Assembly (NCBI GenBank): GCA_946803715.1 | Contig: CAMPET010000060.1 | Coordinates: 191,558 to 247,267 of the forward strand | Length of the DNA: 55,710 bases | Source: Beroe ovata | Lineage: Eukaryota > Ctenophora > Nuda > Beroida > Beroidae | Reading direction: 5' to 3' | Part shown: in pieces, positions 32,581 through 44,374 of the stretch | Position numbering within the stretch: the stretch's first letter is position 1 | Layout: each line of letters opens with the position of its first letter | Notes under the pieces: generated by a model | Told to the model about the DNA's origin: nothing | Database searches by the model: none | Seen by the model: the letters and a program-made list of their open reading frames with translations, nothing else | Made by a program: the position numbers and the translations under genes

Positions 32581-35500
32581 ACGTGCGTTTTTATTGGCCT
32601 GTTTATTTGTTATTGTGTGTATGACAAGACAAGTTATTACCAATTTGGTCGCCTCTAGAAACAAAAAATAGTTCGTTGAAAATAAATAATTGGGAATCAT
32701 CAAACAAAAAGAATCAAAACGGAGAAGCATGTATAGTACACGGTGGTATTACTATTCTCGAGCAATGCGACTATCCTGTTCATGACTAGCCTGATCAACA
32801 GTATCGCTATAATTTTGATCAACAGTGTCACTTCCTGACTGGGATTGTCTCGTCTTTCCGTCTGTGTCACCATTAGATTTAGAGTTCATTATCTCATTAT
32901 AAACGTTATTTCCTGGGTTACCATAGTTACCGTCATGGTGAGTGTCACTAATTGGGCTAATAACAAATCCTGATTCACTATCGCAATCACGTTTTACCGG
33001 CCCCTCCTGCTTCCCGTCTTTCAAGTCACGGGTCGTTAGTTCCCTGACTGATTTCTCCACAACTTTGTGCATTTTCTTCTCAACACCTTGAAACGCGCGC
33101 GTCAGGAGCGCTATCACTAGAATGATTGCTATGAACTGCACAAGTGGTTTCAGGTAAACGAACATGTGATGGGCATCGTATATGTACTCGTCACCAAAGC
33201 CAATACAACTCATGGTTATGAATGCGTAGTATAACCCCGTGAAGAAGTCCCACGTGTGATTGGGCTTGGCAACCGGCCCAAAGTTCAGCTGCCTGTGCAA
33301 CTCTTCGTATATAGTTCCTCTCTCCTCCTTCTCCATGACCCAACACAGCACACCGTACGCCAGCATTAGACTACTCAGGATCAAACATGCTATTATCACC
33401 AATGCAGCGCGGCTTCCTATCATTTCCTGGATCCATTTCACGTGGATAATACGGCGCTCGAGCGCCCTCACTCCATCGCGAGTCAAGCCGATCATGGTGG
33501 CGAAGAGGGGTAGCCCGATGATGGCATAGAATATGGTGATTACCCTGAGTGAGGTATGAGTGGGTGCGAACACGCCCCACCCCACTGTCGATACGACACT
33601 CAGGGCGTACATTAGGGAGTCTGTCTGTGTCTTGTTGGTCCATCCCCTGAGTCTTAGTGCGGCGAGCGAGCACTTGATTTCACTCGCCTTCGTCAAGTTG
33701 TGGTGGAGAGCGATGAATTTCCGCTCGATGGTAGGATACCGGTCGAAACATCGTGAACCTAGCCCTGCCTTGGTGCACAATACGTGTTCTGCCCGGTTCA
33801 AGTACTGCAGGTATAGGTCGTGACGCTCGAATGAGACCGATCTCTCGTAGTAACCTGCAAAGAGAAGCGGGGGAGCGAGAGTAGTGGGCTGGTTTAATTG
33901 ATGTAATTGCTTGGAATCTTTCCTCGCACTGACATAATGGTTACCATTATAGTAGTCCACGGGGACTATTATACTCTGCAGGCAGTTACCTACCCTCGAT
34001 ACCAGTGAATACCATGGTTCCCAGACATAACCATGCAGTCAGAGCTATCCCATATCCCATACTCTTCATTATTTCCTCCTTCACTGCATGTTCTGCAGGT
34101 GGATTAGCTCGATTCTGCGAGTGCCTCGTCTCGAATTTGTGCCCATTGTTGGCACTATGCCCATTATTAGCACTCCGAACGGCATTATGTTCGTTAATTT
34201 GGTCATTGGGGTCATTGCTGATCTGGTCTATTTTTGCTGGTTGTGGACTGGGTAGCGGTACAATATTCATTGTAATGATGTCATCCTAAATTAAAGTTGT
34301 CAATGATTATGAATAATATGAATAATTTCAATAAAATCGAATTGTTGGAGACAAGATCGTGAAACAGTGGAACATCATAGGTATCGATGACTGTCAAGTG
34401 TCAAGTGAAAATGGTATATTTACGTCGAACAGAAATGGATCAAAGATAAAAGCTGCGCGCGTGTGTCATCAAGACGTCGGTCAATGTGAACAGTACACAA
34501 CAAAAACATAGCAACAACAGAAACAACATTGCTCCAGATTATAATGAAATCCTCCCAATGATCATCACAGGTTCTAGCACGGTATTTACAGAAAACGAGG
34601 AGAGTAATTAATGTTGACATGTCGCTGATATACGCTGTGCGCTCCAATCGTATGGATTATCCATTCGATTGGATAGCAGATCTCAGACAAAAGGAAACCT
34701 CTCGAAAAGATATGATATTATGTTTGAGACAAAATTTCTTCTTACTGTTGGTGGGATGATATTCTGTAGAAACTGCCACCGCCAGGATATTGTAGAAATT
34801 GCCAGGATCATTACGATTGAGATATAATTGGATTATTCCACGATAATCATGCGGTTATTTTCGTGGGGTATGTTAATCAGTGGAAGACGGAAGGTAATGA
34901 CATTGTTGGACATTCCTTGAATATTCCTGGTAATTGTATGTTGAATTCCATATTCTCGGTGCTGTGCACATGGTGGATATGGTGGGGATCCTTGCTGTAC
35001 GGGGCTCTATTTTTCATTACGACAAATGTAGAAAGCACTGATCATCAGCCCGGTATTTTACATGAACGCGTCCAACTCGGCAGTGGATGGTGTAGGCAGG
35101 GTCACGAAGAAATATGGCAGCTATAAAGTCGACAGATCTACATATGAGAGATAATCTAGCGGAGGGTTTGTCGTACCTACATGTCAGATAAAGGAAAACA
35201 ATAGCCCTCTTCCTGCAAGAAGGATGGACAGAGTACAGAGTTTTCGTGTGTTAACTCATGTATATGCAGGACGTTCCATGAATCACAATAGGTCCGGTAT
35301 GAAGTTTGGAGTTTGAGTAGATGTGTAATTATCACTCGGTTAAGTATCAGCGACAACGAGAATCGATTGTCGAATTTCTATGTTATGGCAGTGTGCTTCT
35401 CGTGGGTATTGGGTGTGTTGAAAACTGGACATAAACCTATTAAATACAACGGAGAATAGTCAAATATGAGAATGATATTGGGCCCTGAAAAGACCTCCAG

Positions 35501-38500
35501 GAATCTCAATGATACACTCATTAACTGTACTTATGAAGTACATATTCGACTTGGGCAAGAAACGAACTTATCATTGGCGTTTTCTTGTGATGACGAAATT
35601 ATAACCCTCTCTCCATTTGTCCCTACACGCAGTTATAACGCTAATAATACGTGTGTAAACGTGATCTATCATAATATAATACGTGCTAAATGTGCTAAAA
35701 TCACGCGTCCGATTGGTCATACGAGAACCATAATGTAGTTCACCGTACGGGGACAGTAAAAGTTACATGCCGCGGAGCGCTGCTCTACAATTGTAGCGCC
35801 ATTAAGCATAATTAACCATAATTAACCATAATTAACCATAATTAAGCATAATTAAGCATTTGTGAAGGGGATCATTCACATTATCATGATTATGATAACA
35901 CGCAGACTACCCGTCCCAGGGACTCAGGAGTTGTGGTAAGTAGTGTCTTAAAGTCCTAGATATCACCGACTGAACTTATGAGCAATTTTAAGCATATTAA
36001 ATTTAATTAAGCAGTTGTAAAGGGAATCATTTCCATCTACATATATTGTACATATATGTGCAATTACTGTAGAAATATGTTCATTTATGAGCAATCCTCA
36101 TAGAATGCAGATTCGTTGAGGATTGATGAGTTTTATAAGCGTACTACGGTCCATAGCAGACCGGCAATTGTTAAACTGTGATAGCTCAACACTCAACAGA
36201 TGCATGTGAGGCGCTACGCCACTCCGCTGTGGTGCCGCTATTGCCACACTAAAACACCGTTTTCCATAGCATTACCGGCGATTACTGTACTTTGGTGGAT
36301 ATTTACGCCGTCCTGTTGCCACGATTATAACAATTTTGTCACAAAAGTCAAAACTACTCTAATGAAATTGAGATGCTATCTATGAAATTGAGATGCTAAC
36401 TGGCACTCACAATGATGTTTATTTTAGCCTGACGACTAATAGCATTAGCCCGCCATTCCGCTGAGAAAATGTCAAAACTGCTGATGGCATAATGTACAGC
36501 ACACCGTACTAACTTCTAACTATAATCATATTATAGTTAGCTTTTGATGAGCTTTACGTATAACTTAAAACTATTATTTAACTCATGAGGATATTATTTA
36601 ACTCATGAGGATGTCTCAAAAGTTGCAATGTTGAAATGCAGCGGTAACAGTAGCTTGCTGTCCAATCGTTAAATGATATTGTTACATCACACCTGTATGA
36701 GATGCTTATTGATCAAATTTCACTCGGCTTAGCCTCGAGAAATATGGCCAAATATGCATCTCACAGGTTTGCTGCTCATGTTACAGCGTCCACATGGCTA
36801 ATAACAACGCCCAAACAGTAACCGGAGCAATTAAAGTATAAGTACTAAGAGTTGTCCGAAATTTGATGTATCTATAATTGCTATTTGCCCACAACTATCT
36901 TCGTTGAAATAGCCAAGGTGTTGATGTGCGTTGTGAGAACACGGAAAAAGTTTGGGTCGAGTTCTGACTAATAATCACGTGTAATGAGAAATTGTATCAA
37001 TATTCACAGGTAACAATAATACTTGAAATGCAAAAACTGAGCGATAGTGATATTCAGCGAGTTTTGTGCTATTTCAGGGCGCTATTTGGGGAGCATTGAT
37101 CGGGAAATCTTGTGAACCATGAATTCAATGGAGGTGATGCTGGGGAAGAGAGAACTTGTGAAGTTCATTGTGAAGACACTGTGAAATTCATTGTGAAGAC
37201 ACTGTGGAATTCATTGTGAAGACACTGTGGAATTCATTGTGCAGACATTGTCAAGTCCATTGTGAACTGTGAAGCCATTTATAAATTCATTGTGAAGTAT
37301 ATTCATGAACACAGAGCGTTGTTCGGTGAAGCAGTAAAATACACAGGTTAACAGGACATGTTTCGCCTTGTAAAGTATAAGCTGGTTACCGTGTATGAAT
37401 ATAAATGAATAGATGGTAGATTGTAGAGCGCAGGTGATAGATGACCATGAAATGAAGATAGAGTAGCTACTGATGAATATTGGATTCGAGGACTGATTGA
37501 GAGTGAGAGCTGGAATTGGGCAGAGTGAACCAGCTACCAGTACTACCACTCAGCTAGACACAATAATCATAAATTCTGCACTCTCCAAGAAGCTCGCTAT
37601 CAAATCTTATCCGAAAATAGGTTTATCGTGCTTAATGGAGATGCTATTGCATGATGCGATGTCTAAATAATACTAATATTTGGTAACTTTGTACCTAAGT
37701 CCTAATTGCTACTTTTATTTAACTCCTGATGTCCATAGATGAAAAGATAATCACGTGATAGGTGCCTATCTCCCTAAGTAGTCAGTGACGTATTCTGCTC
37801 ACTTGTAGTTGTAATATTTCAGCCGATGACCCAGCTGGGGAATATTCTTCTCTTCTCCTCTGTGTGGTTCACGGATAGTCAGCAAGAGAAGAATGAGAGA
37901 TACCTCCTCCTTTTCTCGGATTATCTGATCATTCTCTCCGTCGAGACTCCCTACACCTTCATCGTGAGTAATTGGGGGAGTTATTAGGGGAGTGCGTTAA
38001 TTAGGGGGGGGTTAAATTGGGGATAAATGTTAGCCTAGGATACCCACAATCAACCTCAAAATAGATATCTGATCGAAGTTCGAACCCATCACCCAAGCTG
38101 CTCATTTCTCAAGTTCGATGAGTTTGTAGGGGAAATCTATATATTCTGAAATATCTTCTGTTGTCTGAGAAGTTGAATGTCAAACCCAGATTTAAATGTT
38201 TTCAACGACAGGACAAGGTATCCACACGGAAACTGCGGATAGAACCCATGACAATATCTGAGGAGGAGGGCGACTATGAGGATCCAGCTGTGACGTCATT
38301 CGTTGTTAAAGTTGGTGAGTTTCCATAGCAACTGTTTCAACTGTTGTTACCACCACAACAAGATTCCCTGTCACCGCAAGTCAACATGTCACCACCACAT
38401 GTCAACATGTCACCACCACATGTCAACATGTCACGACCTCATGTCAACATGTCACGACCTCATGTCAACATGTCACGACCACTATTTTTTCACTGTTAGG

Positions 38501-39136
38501 CGGGGAGTTCTACGGTTCAGCAAACGTGCATAGTCTCAGAGACAAGGATAGGTGGTGTGAAATATCATCCAATATGGCACAGAAACCAACTCTCCCCAAA
38601 GGTATACTTTTCACAGGATCCCACCCCTCTCCAACGACCAATTTCAAATCCAATTGCTCCCCTCCACGAAATTTCACTGTCCTGATGATTTCTGTTCCAG
38701 GAAGTGTCTCGAAACCAGCTGCCCCAGCCATTCAACATCTCACAACTGAACAACCCAGCGTGAAGCCCTGGTCAATCAAGTTTCTGCGTCCTGTTCCACC
38801 CGCCAAGATCAAAGTTGAGGTGCGCGGCGCAGGAATGTTGCCCAATAGCAAAACCTGCCCTATAGAACCCTGCCCTATAGTACCCTGCCTAATAGCGCAG
38901 TTAACTTCACTGTATTACTGTAAACCAATCCTCCGCAGAGCATAACTTCTCCAAAACTCCGCAAGCGTCTCGGAATAGGCAGTGTTAAGGGAAAGAATAA
39001 GAGTGCCGCAGCCGCCGCCGCCGCCTCACAGCAGCTCTCTGAGCCAGGTATCGATTACACGAGTGTACTGGGAGTCATCGACTCGTACAGTCTGTGCAGT
39101 AGGAGCTTGATGTACGGGGAACTTCAGGTTACCTAG
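28943..39136 (+). CDS. ARHGEF7: PIX-type Rho guanine nucleotide exchange factor (ARHGEF6/7 homologue)
   Basis: Sixteen exons join in frame to 629 residues: 28943-28985, 29186-29313, 29448-29531, 29729-29807, 29925-30053, 30252-30371, 30612-30777, 31350-31445, 31572-31694, 31977-32106, 32368-32496, 37823-37963, 38212-38314, 38500-38601, 38701-38819 and 38939-39136. Order: CH domain (1-115, [20 protein letters not shown]), SH3 (about 138-195, [18 protein letters not shown] ... [20 protein letters not shown]), DH (about 215-405, [18 protein letters not shown]), PH (about 415-520, LGNILLF ... [16 protein letters not shown]) and the PIX tail [14 protein letters not shown], then [11 protein letters not shown]. 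This CH-SH3-DH-PH order is unique to PIX, a Cdc42/Rac GEF that binds PAK and GIT. The predicted end (LQVT, stop) lacks the C-terminal coiled coil; a donor at 39128 could lead to further exons. The start ATG is the first CH-compatible Met; upstream codons are open. Confidence 0.93.
29096..29170. repeat. Tandem repeat in PIX intron 1
   Basis: Five copies of about 15 nt, gctcatttagcattgc / gctcattgagcattgc. Confidence 0.85.
29647..29703. repeat. Perfect 28-bp palindrome with a one-base centre
   Basis: Arms 29647-29674 and 29676-29703 are exact reverse complements around a single G. It lies within the PIX intron between 29531 and 29729. Same geometry as the palindrome at 18596-18728. Confidence 0.85.
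31768..31895. repeat. 16-nt tandem repeat in PIX intron
   Basis: Seven or eight copies of tcaatgagaacaaatc with one longer variant (atgagaataaatatcgttc). Confidence 0.9.
32506..32582. repeat. TG microsatellite right after a PIX donor
   Basis: (TG)n with minor interruptions begins about 10 nt inside the large PIX intron. Confidence 0.9.
32752..34270 (-). CDS. Two-pore-domain potassium channel (K2P) with atypical filters
   Basis: Two exons on the minus strand (34270-33994 and 33854-32752; phase 1) give 459 residues. TM1 is about 72-92 ([20 protein letters not shown]). A long cap loop with N-x-T sites follows, then pore helix 1 and filter 1 STVGWG (181-186), TM2 (196-218), TM3 (240-266, [19 protein letters not shown]), pore helix 2 and filter 2 SCIGFGDE (308-315), TM4 (324-345) and a Ser/Asp-rich cytoplasmic tail. 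The TM-P-TM-TM-P-TM plan and the GFGD second filter define a K2P leak channel. Filter 1 has Trp where Tyr/Phe is expected (GWG), and filter 2 has Cys where Thr is expected. The gene lies wholly inside PIX intron 32497-37822 on the opposite strand. The K2P subfamily cannot be named. Confidence 0.93.
34400..37822. other. Remainder of the large PIX intron
   Basis: AT-rich. It holds the presumed K2P upstream region and short tandem repeats: taaccataat units (about 35802-35855) and a 24-nt unit gtgaagacactgtggaattcatt (about 37155-37270). I found no further coding exon. Confidence 0.5.
37155..37270. repeat. 24-nt tandem repeat
   Basis: About five copies of attgtgaagacactgtggaa with attc, with decay at the right end. 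Inside the large PIX intron. Confidence 0.85.
38385..38482. repeat. Tandem repeat in PIX intron before the exon at 38500
   Basis: Five copies of accacatgtcaacatgtcac (later copies gacctcatgtcaacatgtcac). The CATGTCAACATG core is nearly palindromic. It lies immediately before the 3' splice site. Confidence 0.9.
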
Positions 39137-39375
39137 CTTTCAGTTATGACCTGCAGTTGCACTCTGAATCTGAGTGTGATTTTGTGGTGTTCTCATTTAG
39201 CTTAATCGTCCGATATCACATTCGCAGATCTGAGTTCAAAATACGTATCTTTAAGTGTATTGTGATTGAAATTGAATTCAGATGCACGCATTCATAGTGC
39301 AAAATGATTTTGCATTACAATTACATCGTGTATGAGTATTAGTTACAAATTTTTTGAACTGCGAAATTGATAAAA

Positions 39376-40249
39376 TCGGAATTGAAATTCATGGCATTGG
39401 CCCTGGCCGATCAAATGCTCTTAAAGTTAACTAACTGGTAACAGTATATAATAGTAATAGACTGTGCAAGTGACTTGAACTTGAAGTTGACTTTGATTAT
39501 GACTAATCACTTTAGATATTTTAGTGTGTAGAATTAGATAAAGATTCTCTGACAATCACAAAATGAACATATTTGGCAATATTTTTGCAAATACTTCAAA
39601 TTCAATACTGCATACTGATACGAATTTCAATTGCAACATTTTCAACTTGATAATGACTGAGGCCAGGCATAGAATTGATGATTAATAATCAATAATGATA
39701 TTAAATCACGCTTTACTTCAACTTTATGCAAACGTTGCGCGCCCCTGTTCTACTCAGTGAACTGAAAAGTCGGACACGCGCGGACTTGTAGGATTTCACC
39801 CTACCCTTGCTGGCGGGATTTTATTACCGTCGGGGCGGATTGAAAATCGCGCGCACCGACGCACGGTAGGGTCAACCCACCTCACGCCAATGGACTCGCC
39901 AGTACGCGCGCGCGACCAGACTCANAATTGAAATTCATGGCATTGGCCCTGGCCGATCAAATGCTCTTAAAGTTAACTAACTGGTAACAGCATATAGTAA
40001 TAGACAGAGACTGTGCAAGTGACTTGAACTTGAAGTTGACTTTGATTATGACTAATCACTTGAGATATTTTAGTGTGTAGATAAAGATTCTCTGACGATC
40101 ACAAAATGAACATATTTGGCAATATTTTTGCATGTGCAAATACTTCAATACTGCATACTGATACGCAATACAATTGCAACATTTTCAACTTGATAATGAC
40201 TATGAGGCATAGAATTGATGATTAATAATGATATTAAATCACGCTTTAC
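39376..40249. repeat. ~330-nt direct duplication flanking the N at 39925
   Basis: 39376-39725 and 39926-40249 are about 90-95% identical (aattgaaattcatggcattg ... attaaatcacgctttact), with small indels. After the shared end, copy 1 continues into one GC-rich element (cacgcgcgg, CTTGTAGGATTT) and copy 2 into another (TTGCCGGATG). The N lies exactly at the start of copy 2. This looks like two alleles with different MITE insertions placed head to tail. Confidence 0.8.
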
Positions 40250-40870
40250 TTGCCGGATGTTATCTGTCAGTGCACAGAGTCAGTCACTGTCCACTGTTTC
40301 TCGGCTTCTCGCGAGCGGCGCGCACCCATCGAAGGCCGAAATTGGAAATGTTACGGCAATGCAAGAAATGTTTCGGCCTTTGATGGAGGCGCGCGCAAGA
40401 TACAGTGGTCAGACTCAGATATAATATGACATCCGTGATCCGGCAAGCGTTGCTTTGCCGGATGTTCATCATTCATGTTCATGTTATCTGATTCTTGAGC
40501 GCGGCGAACTGTTTCGGCCTTCGATGAAGATTGAAGGTGCGCGCGCGCAAGAAACAGTGGACAGATGACATCCGGCAACGGGCGTCGCGCCGCGCCTCCA
40601 TCGAAGGCCGAGATCAGACATGCCTAGGCCTTCGACGCGATGGAGGCGCGCGCGATAAACAAAGGTCCGATAAAATCTGACAAGCCTTCATTTGCCGCGC
40701 CGGATCTGTCCTCTGTTTCTTGCGCGGGAGTCATTACTCATTGTCAGATTTATCTGACTTCCGTTTCTCGCGCGCGCGCCTTCATCGAAGGCCGAAACAG
40801 GTCGATCGCGATGGTCGAAACATAGAAGGCCTGTTTCGGCCTTCGATGAATTACGACTTTTCAAAAAATT
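40250..40870. mobile_element. Cluster of TTGCCGGATG / TTGTCAGAT hairpin elements
   Basis: At least four hairpin units in tandem: 40250-40446, 40455-40578, about 40578-40684 and about 40745-40850. Each has arms with TTTCTTGCGCGC/TTTCTCGCGCGC and a centre built from ttcatcgaaggccgaaaca or its complement. Boundaries overlap and the flanks do not show matching 8-bp repeats, so nesting or rearrangement is likely. ORFs here are palindrome artefacts. Confidence 0.75.
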
Positions 40871-42894
40871 CCTTTGCGCAATTACAAAGTCTGTTTCGCC
40901 ATTCGCAGTGATCATAAGTCTTCAATTAGCATAATTCTTACATGCAATATTACATTAATATTTTAAATGCAAGACTCTCCACTAATTTATTGCAATGGAC
41001 ACGTGTTGTTAGATTTTCTCTGTGATGAGACCATGACCGCTGTTTCTCGCGCTCTCATGGAAAAAAACTATCAATTGATTGTCCAATTACGTGCCTCTTT
41101 CAAGATCCACATAGCAGTTAACTGGAGAAGGCATTACATCTTTAGGGTAACCGCTGATGATTTGCAGTCTAGATTCTTCCCTCTCTAATGCTAATTCTTG
41201 AATCAGAAAATCAATTTAAAATGTTTTGCTATGTTTGCAGTACACCTACAACCTCTAGAGATGAGACTTTGAATTGCTAGCTTGTATCAGAAAGGTATTC
41301 ATATAACTTTCGTTCAACATAATTTTTCAGTAACTCGAGTTAGAGGGTCTCAGCTTCTGTCTTGCTTGTCTCTGTAGCACCCTCAGCTACATTTGTAGTG
41401 TGTACCATTGACAAGATGAAAACCACCTCTCCACTTCTTATCTGCACATCAGAATGGAGTGTGTTTAACTTATCTGGTTTTAACAATCTCTCCATATTGA
41501 GATGATTAAATTGAGCTGTGACAATATGGAGTTCAGACAATTAAAATGAGACACCAGTAAATAGTAAACCATAGCTTTAATCATTGATAGGATAATTGAT
41601 ATTAGCATTACAAAACGGGATAACAATACAACACTCGGAGTAAGGTACATTTAGAATATCACAGTCTGTCTACAGTCTGTGGCAGTGTATATTTCTGTAT
41701 CTGTATATGTCTGTGTCAGGCAAAGCACTTAGACCGTGAAAGCCGAAAATTGAGGTATGTTGGAATAGGAATCAAATGTGACCATTGACAACCTATGTGC
41801 AGAATATGGTAACATCAATAATATCAATGCAAAAATTTAATGCAAGTAGAACAAAATATGTTAAGTGTGTGGACATATTTTGCTTAAGTAATTTTTCCTC
41901 AGATGGTATTGATAATTGGTAGCTGTATCAATGATCATGTATTGCATTATGTATAGTGTTCAATCGTTGATTGCACATTACATGAACCAGTGTTTTGTGT
42001 ACCTATGTGTGTTATAGCTTTATGTATAATTGCAATGCTGATCGTCTGTGTCAAATTTAGAGCAGTTACAGTGTTCTATATTCAAAGTCTTGTTTGAAGT
42101 CAATAAATAAGAACCATTTTATCCTAAATTCCAATTGAGATATGATGCTCTGCAGTCATGGGGTAATGTTTGGTTGATTGTAAAAGCTCTCTAGAAGTGC
42201 ATATTGCTAGGGTTTTAGAGCATTGGTACAATCTTTTCTCAAGGGTATTAAATCATCTGGTTCAATTCAATAACACATTCTCCTGATGCATGATTCCTCT
42301 GTACATGATCAAGTTGAAGGTTGTGCTGCTTGCCTTCTCATCTTTGATACTTTGGGGTGTGTAAGTCTATTAAATCGATTGTATACTTCTTCATATGGTG
42401 ATGGTTCATTACACACTTGAAGGGTCACAGTAGATGATGCGTGATACATTTTACTGGCTCAATGAACTATTATTGGTCGCCATTTTGCTTTGCACCAACA
42501 GTCCAGGCCACACTCCTCGATGACCGAAGTTTTTTGCACATGCAATTAAGAGCTAGAAGTGATTTTAGTATTGAATTGAATTAAGTAGTTGATAGCCCAC
42601 TTGCATGCATGATGCCATAAGGATCCGTGCTGAACTCAAGGGCTGCAAATTTCTCTTTCCCATTATGGACACCATTACCTGTGAGTTTTCACAGCGTTAA
42701 ATGGCCCTTCACAAATACGAGGCTCAAGTGAAGTATCGATCACTGACTCATGGAAGATTCACTGACCCCAGGTGCAGCTAAAACCAGTATTTACCAGTGC
42801 ACAATATTAATGGCCTATCACTGTCTGGTAACTCACTGACACTGAATTTTGTAAGGTACTTACACCAATAAATGGTGACCAATGCCACCACTGA
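40871..42894. other. Spacer without recognisable genes
   Basis: AT-rich. A patch near 41030-41070 keeps the motif tgaccgctgtttctcgcgctc of the hairpin family, probably a decayed copy. No convincing exon or RNA gene seen. Confidence 0.45.
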
Positions 42895-43476
42895 ATGACG
42901 TTCAATACACAGGTTATGTTACAGAAAAGTGTCACATCTCTGCTGAGAGTACAATGTACTGTTTCCATGACAACTGCCCCCAAACGTCCTGCAAATCCTT
43001 ACATATGTTTCGCATCTGAGCACTACAAGTCGGAAAAAGACAGCCACCCTCCAAACACACACAGCAAACACATTGTCAAATCACTGGCTAATAAGTGGAA
43101 AAACTTGTCCGCGGCACAGAAGGAGGTTTACAATCGGAAAATGAAGACTGAAATGAAGAAATATGACGACTTCTTCACGTCTGTTCCATTAAGCACGCTC
43201 AACGATATTGAAGACAAGAAAGATAAGAAAATGTTCATGAAGAAGCTGGTGGAAAATGGGAGGTTACCGAAAAAACCACCTGTTTCTGGCTATGCTCTGT
43301 TTATATCCCGGAATTATAAGCCCAACCCAAACATCTCTAACACAGAAAACTTGTCCCTTCTCGCACAGAAATACAAGAAGTTGTCAGAGCCTGAGAGAGC
43401 GGCTCTTGCTCGCGAAGTAGAATTGATGAAGGAAGGGTATACGAGTAATATGGATAGGATATTCAATAGCACTTGA
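42895..43476 (+). CDS. TFAM: Two-HMG-box protein, TFAM-like
   Basis: A single exon encodes 193 residues from the ATG at 42895, or 186 from the ATG at 42916, which follows an acceptor-like tacacag and gives a Mito-targeting-like start (MLQKSVTSLLRVQCTVSM). HMG box 1 (about 28-92): PKRPANPYICFASEHY ... VKSLANKWKNLSAAQKEVYN. HMG box 2 (about 125-185): PKKPPVSGYALFISRNY ... LLAQKYKKLSEPERAAL. Two boxes joined by a charged linker after a targeting peptide is the plan of mitochondrial transcription factor A, which packages and transcribes mtDNA. The tail after box 2 is short. The OXLD1-like gene follows after 46 nt. Confidence 0.8.
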   Translation: MTFNTQVMLQKSVTSLLRVQCTVSMTTAPKRPANPYICFASEHYKSEKDSHPPNTHSKHIVKSLANKWKNLSAAQKEVYNRKMKTEMKKYDDFFTSVPLSTLNDIEDKKDKKMFMKKLVENGRLPKKPPVSGYALFISRNYKPNPNISNTENLSLLAQKYKKLSEPERAALAREVELMKEGYTSNMDRIFNST

Positions 43477-43522
43477 TTCAATTTCACTGCTGATATAACC
43501 ATCGACTATAGGCTATGGTTCT

Positions 43523-43780
43523 ATGGCATGCTCCTTGTTACGTTCCAAGTTCAGAATAGTGTTGAGCAGAATGATATCAGATTCACAACCTCCGCCACTA
43601 CCCACAACGTGCTGTATGTCGGGTTGTGCTAATTGTGTCTGGATTGAGTATGCCGATCAGATAATTGCTAAATACAAGGATAACCCAGATCATGTGATCG
43701 GAGATGTTTTGTCGAATATTGACGACCCGAGTTTGAAGGCATTCCTTGAGATGGAACTTACATTCCGACTCAAAAAGTGA
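43523..43780 (+). CDS. OXLD1: Oxidoreductase-like domain protein, OXLD1-like
   Basis: 85 residues. The N terminus is basic and probably a mitochondrial targeting peptide (MACSLLRSKFRIVLSRM). The oxidoreductase-like domain is unmistakable: PPPLPTTCCMSGCANCVWIE, then YADQIIAKY, and the end LKAFLEMELTFRLKK. The three-Cys CCMSGCxNCVW motif is conserved. Function of the family is poorly known. The start lies 46 nt after the TFAM-like stop, and an acceptor-like gactatag ends at 43511 in the gap. Confidence 0.9.
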   Translation: MACSLLRSKFRIVLSRMISDSQPPPLPTTCCMSGCANCVWIEYADQIIAKYKDNPDHVIGDVLSNIDDPSLKAFLEMELTFRLKK

Positions 43781-44374
43781 ATTCTCAGTCTGGGGTTAGA
43801 CTATAATAATGGTCTTGTTTACATATCGTTTTCTAAGTTGATACTTCAATACTTTAAATGAAAGCCTGAGATTACGCTGCAAATTGTGTGGCTAAGTATG
43901 ATTTTGAGATATACCCAATTCTATCATTACAATGAATTTTGTATTTCATATTTTGTACATGTCATCACTGTGTTTATTAAGATAATGTTACTTTTGTTGT
44001 GATGCTCTCTTTATCTCATAGTTTCACCAGTTTTTGATGGGCATCACAGAAATCGGTTAAGCAGCCTGATAATGATTGAATAGCCGCAGTAGGAATAATT
44101 AACGACCAATACAATGTTTGCTTCGATAATTCACCAGACCTGTGTGAATTGCCACTCATCACAAAATGAACTCATAAATTCATACTACGACGGAACGCGC
44201 GACCGAATTTTAGCTGCCTTCCTTAACTCCCGTTACCATTTACAAAATTAACTTTTGCCGCGCGCAGCAGTGCGCGTTTGACAAGAAATTTGGCACGCCA
44301 CGGTTGCAATCGATTTCTGTGATGCATTCAAATGATCTTTCGGTCGAAACCTAAAATCAAATCCTTATTTAGGC
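43781..44374. other. Spacer before RACK1
   Basis: AT-rich with a small GC-rich patch (gccgcgcgcagcagtgcgcg at about 44257). Contains the RACK1 promoter; no other gene seen. Confidence 0.45.

Noticed and set aside
32350..32730. ORF with THTHTH run
   Set aside because: Translated TG microsatellite.
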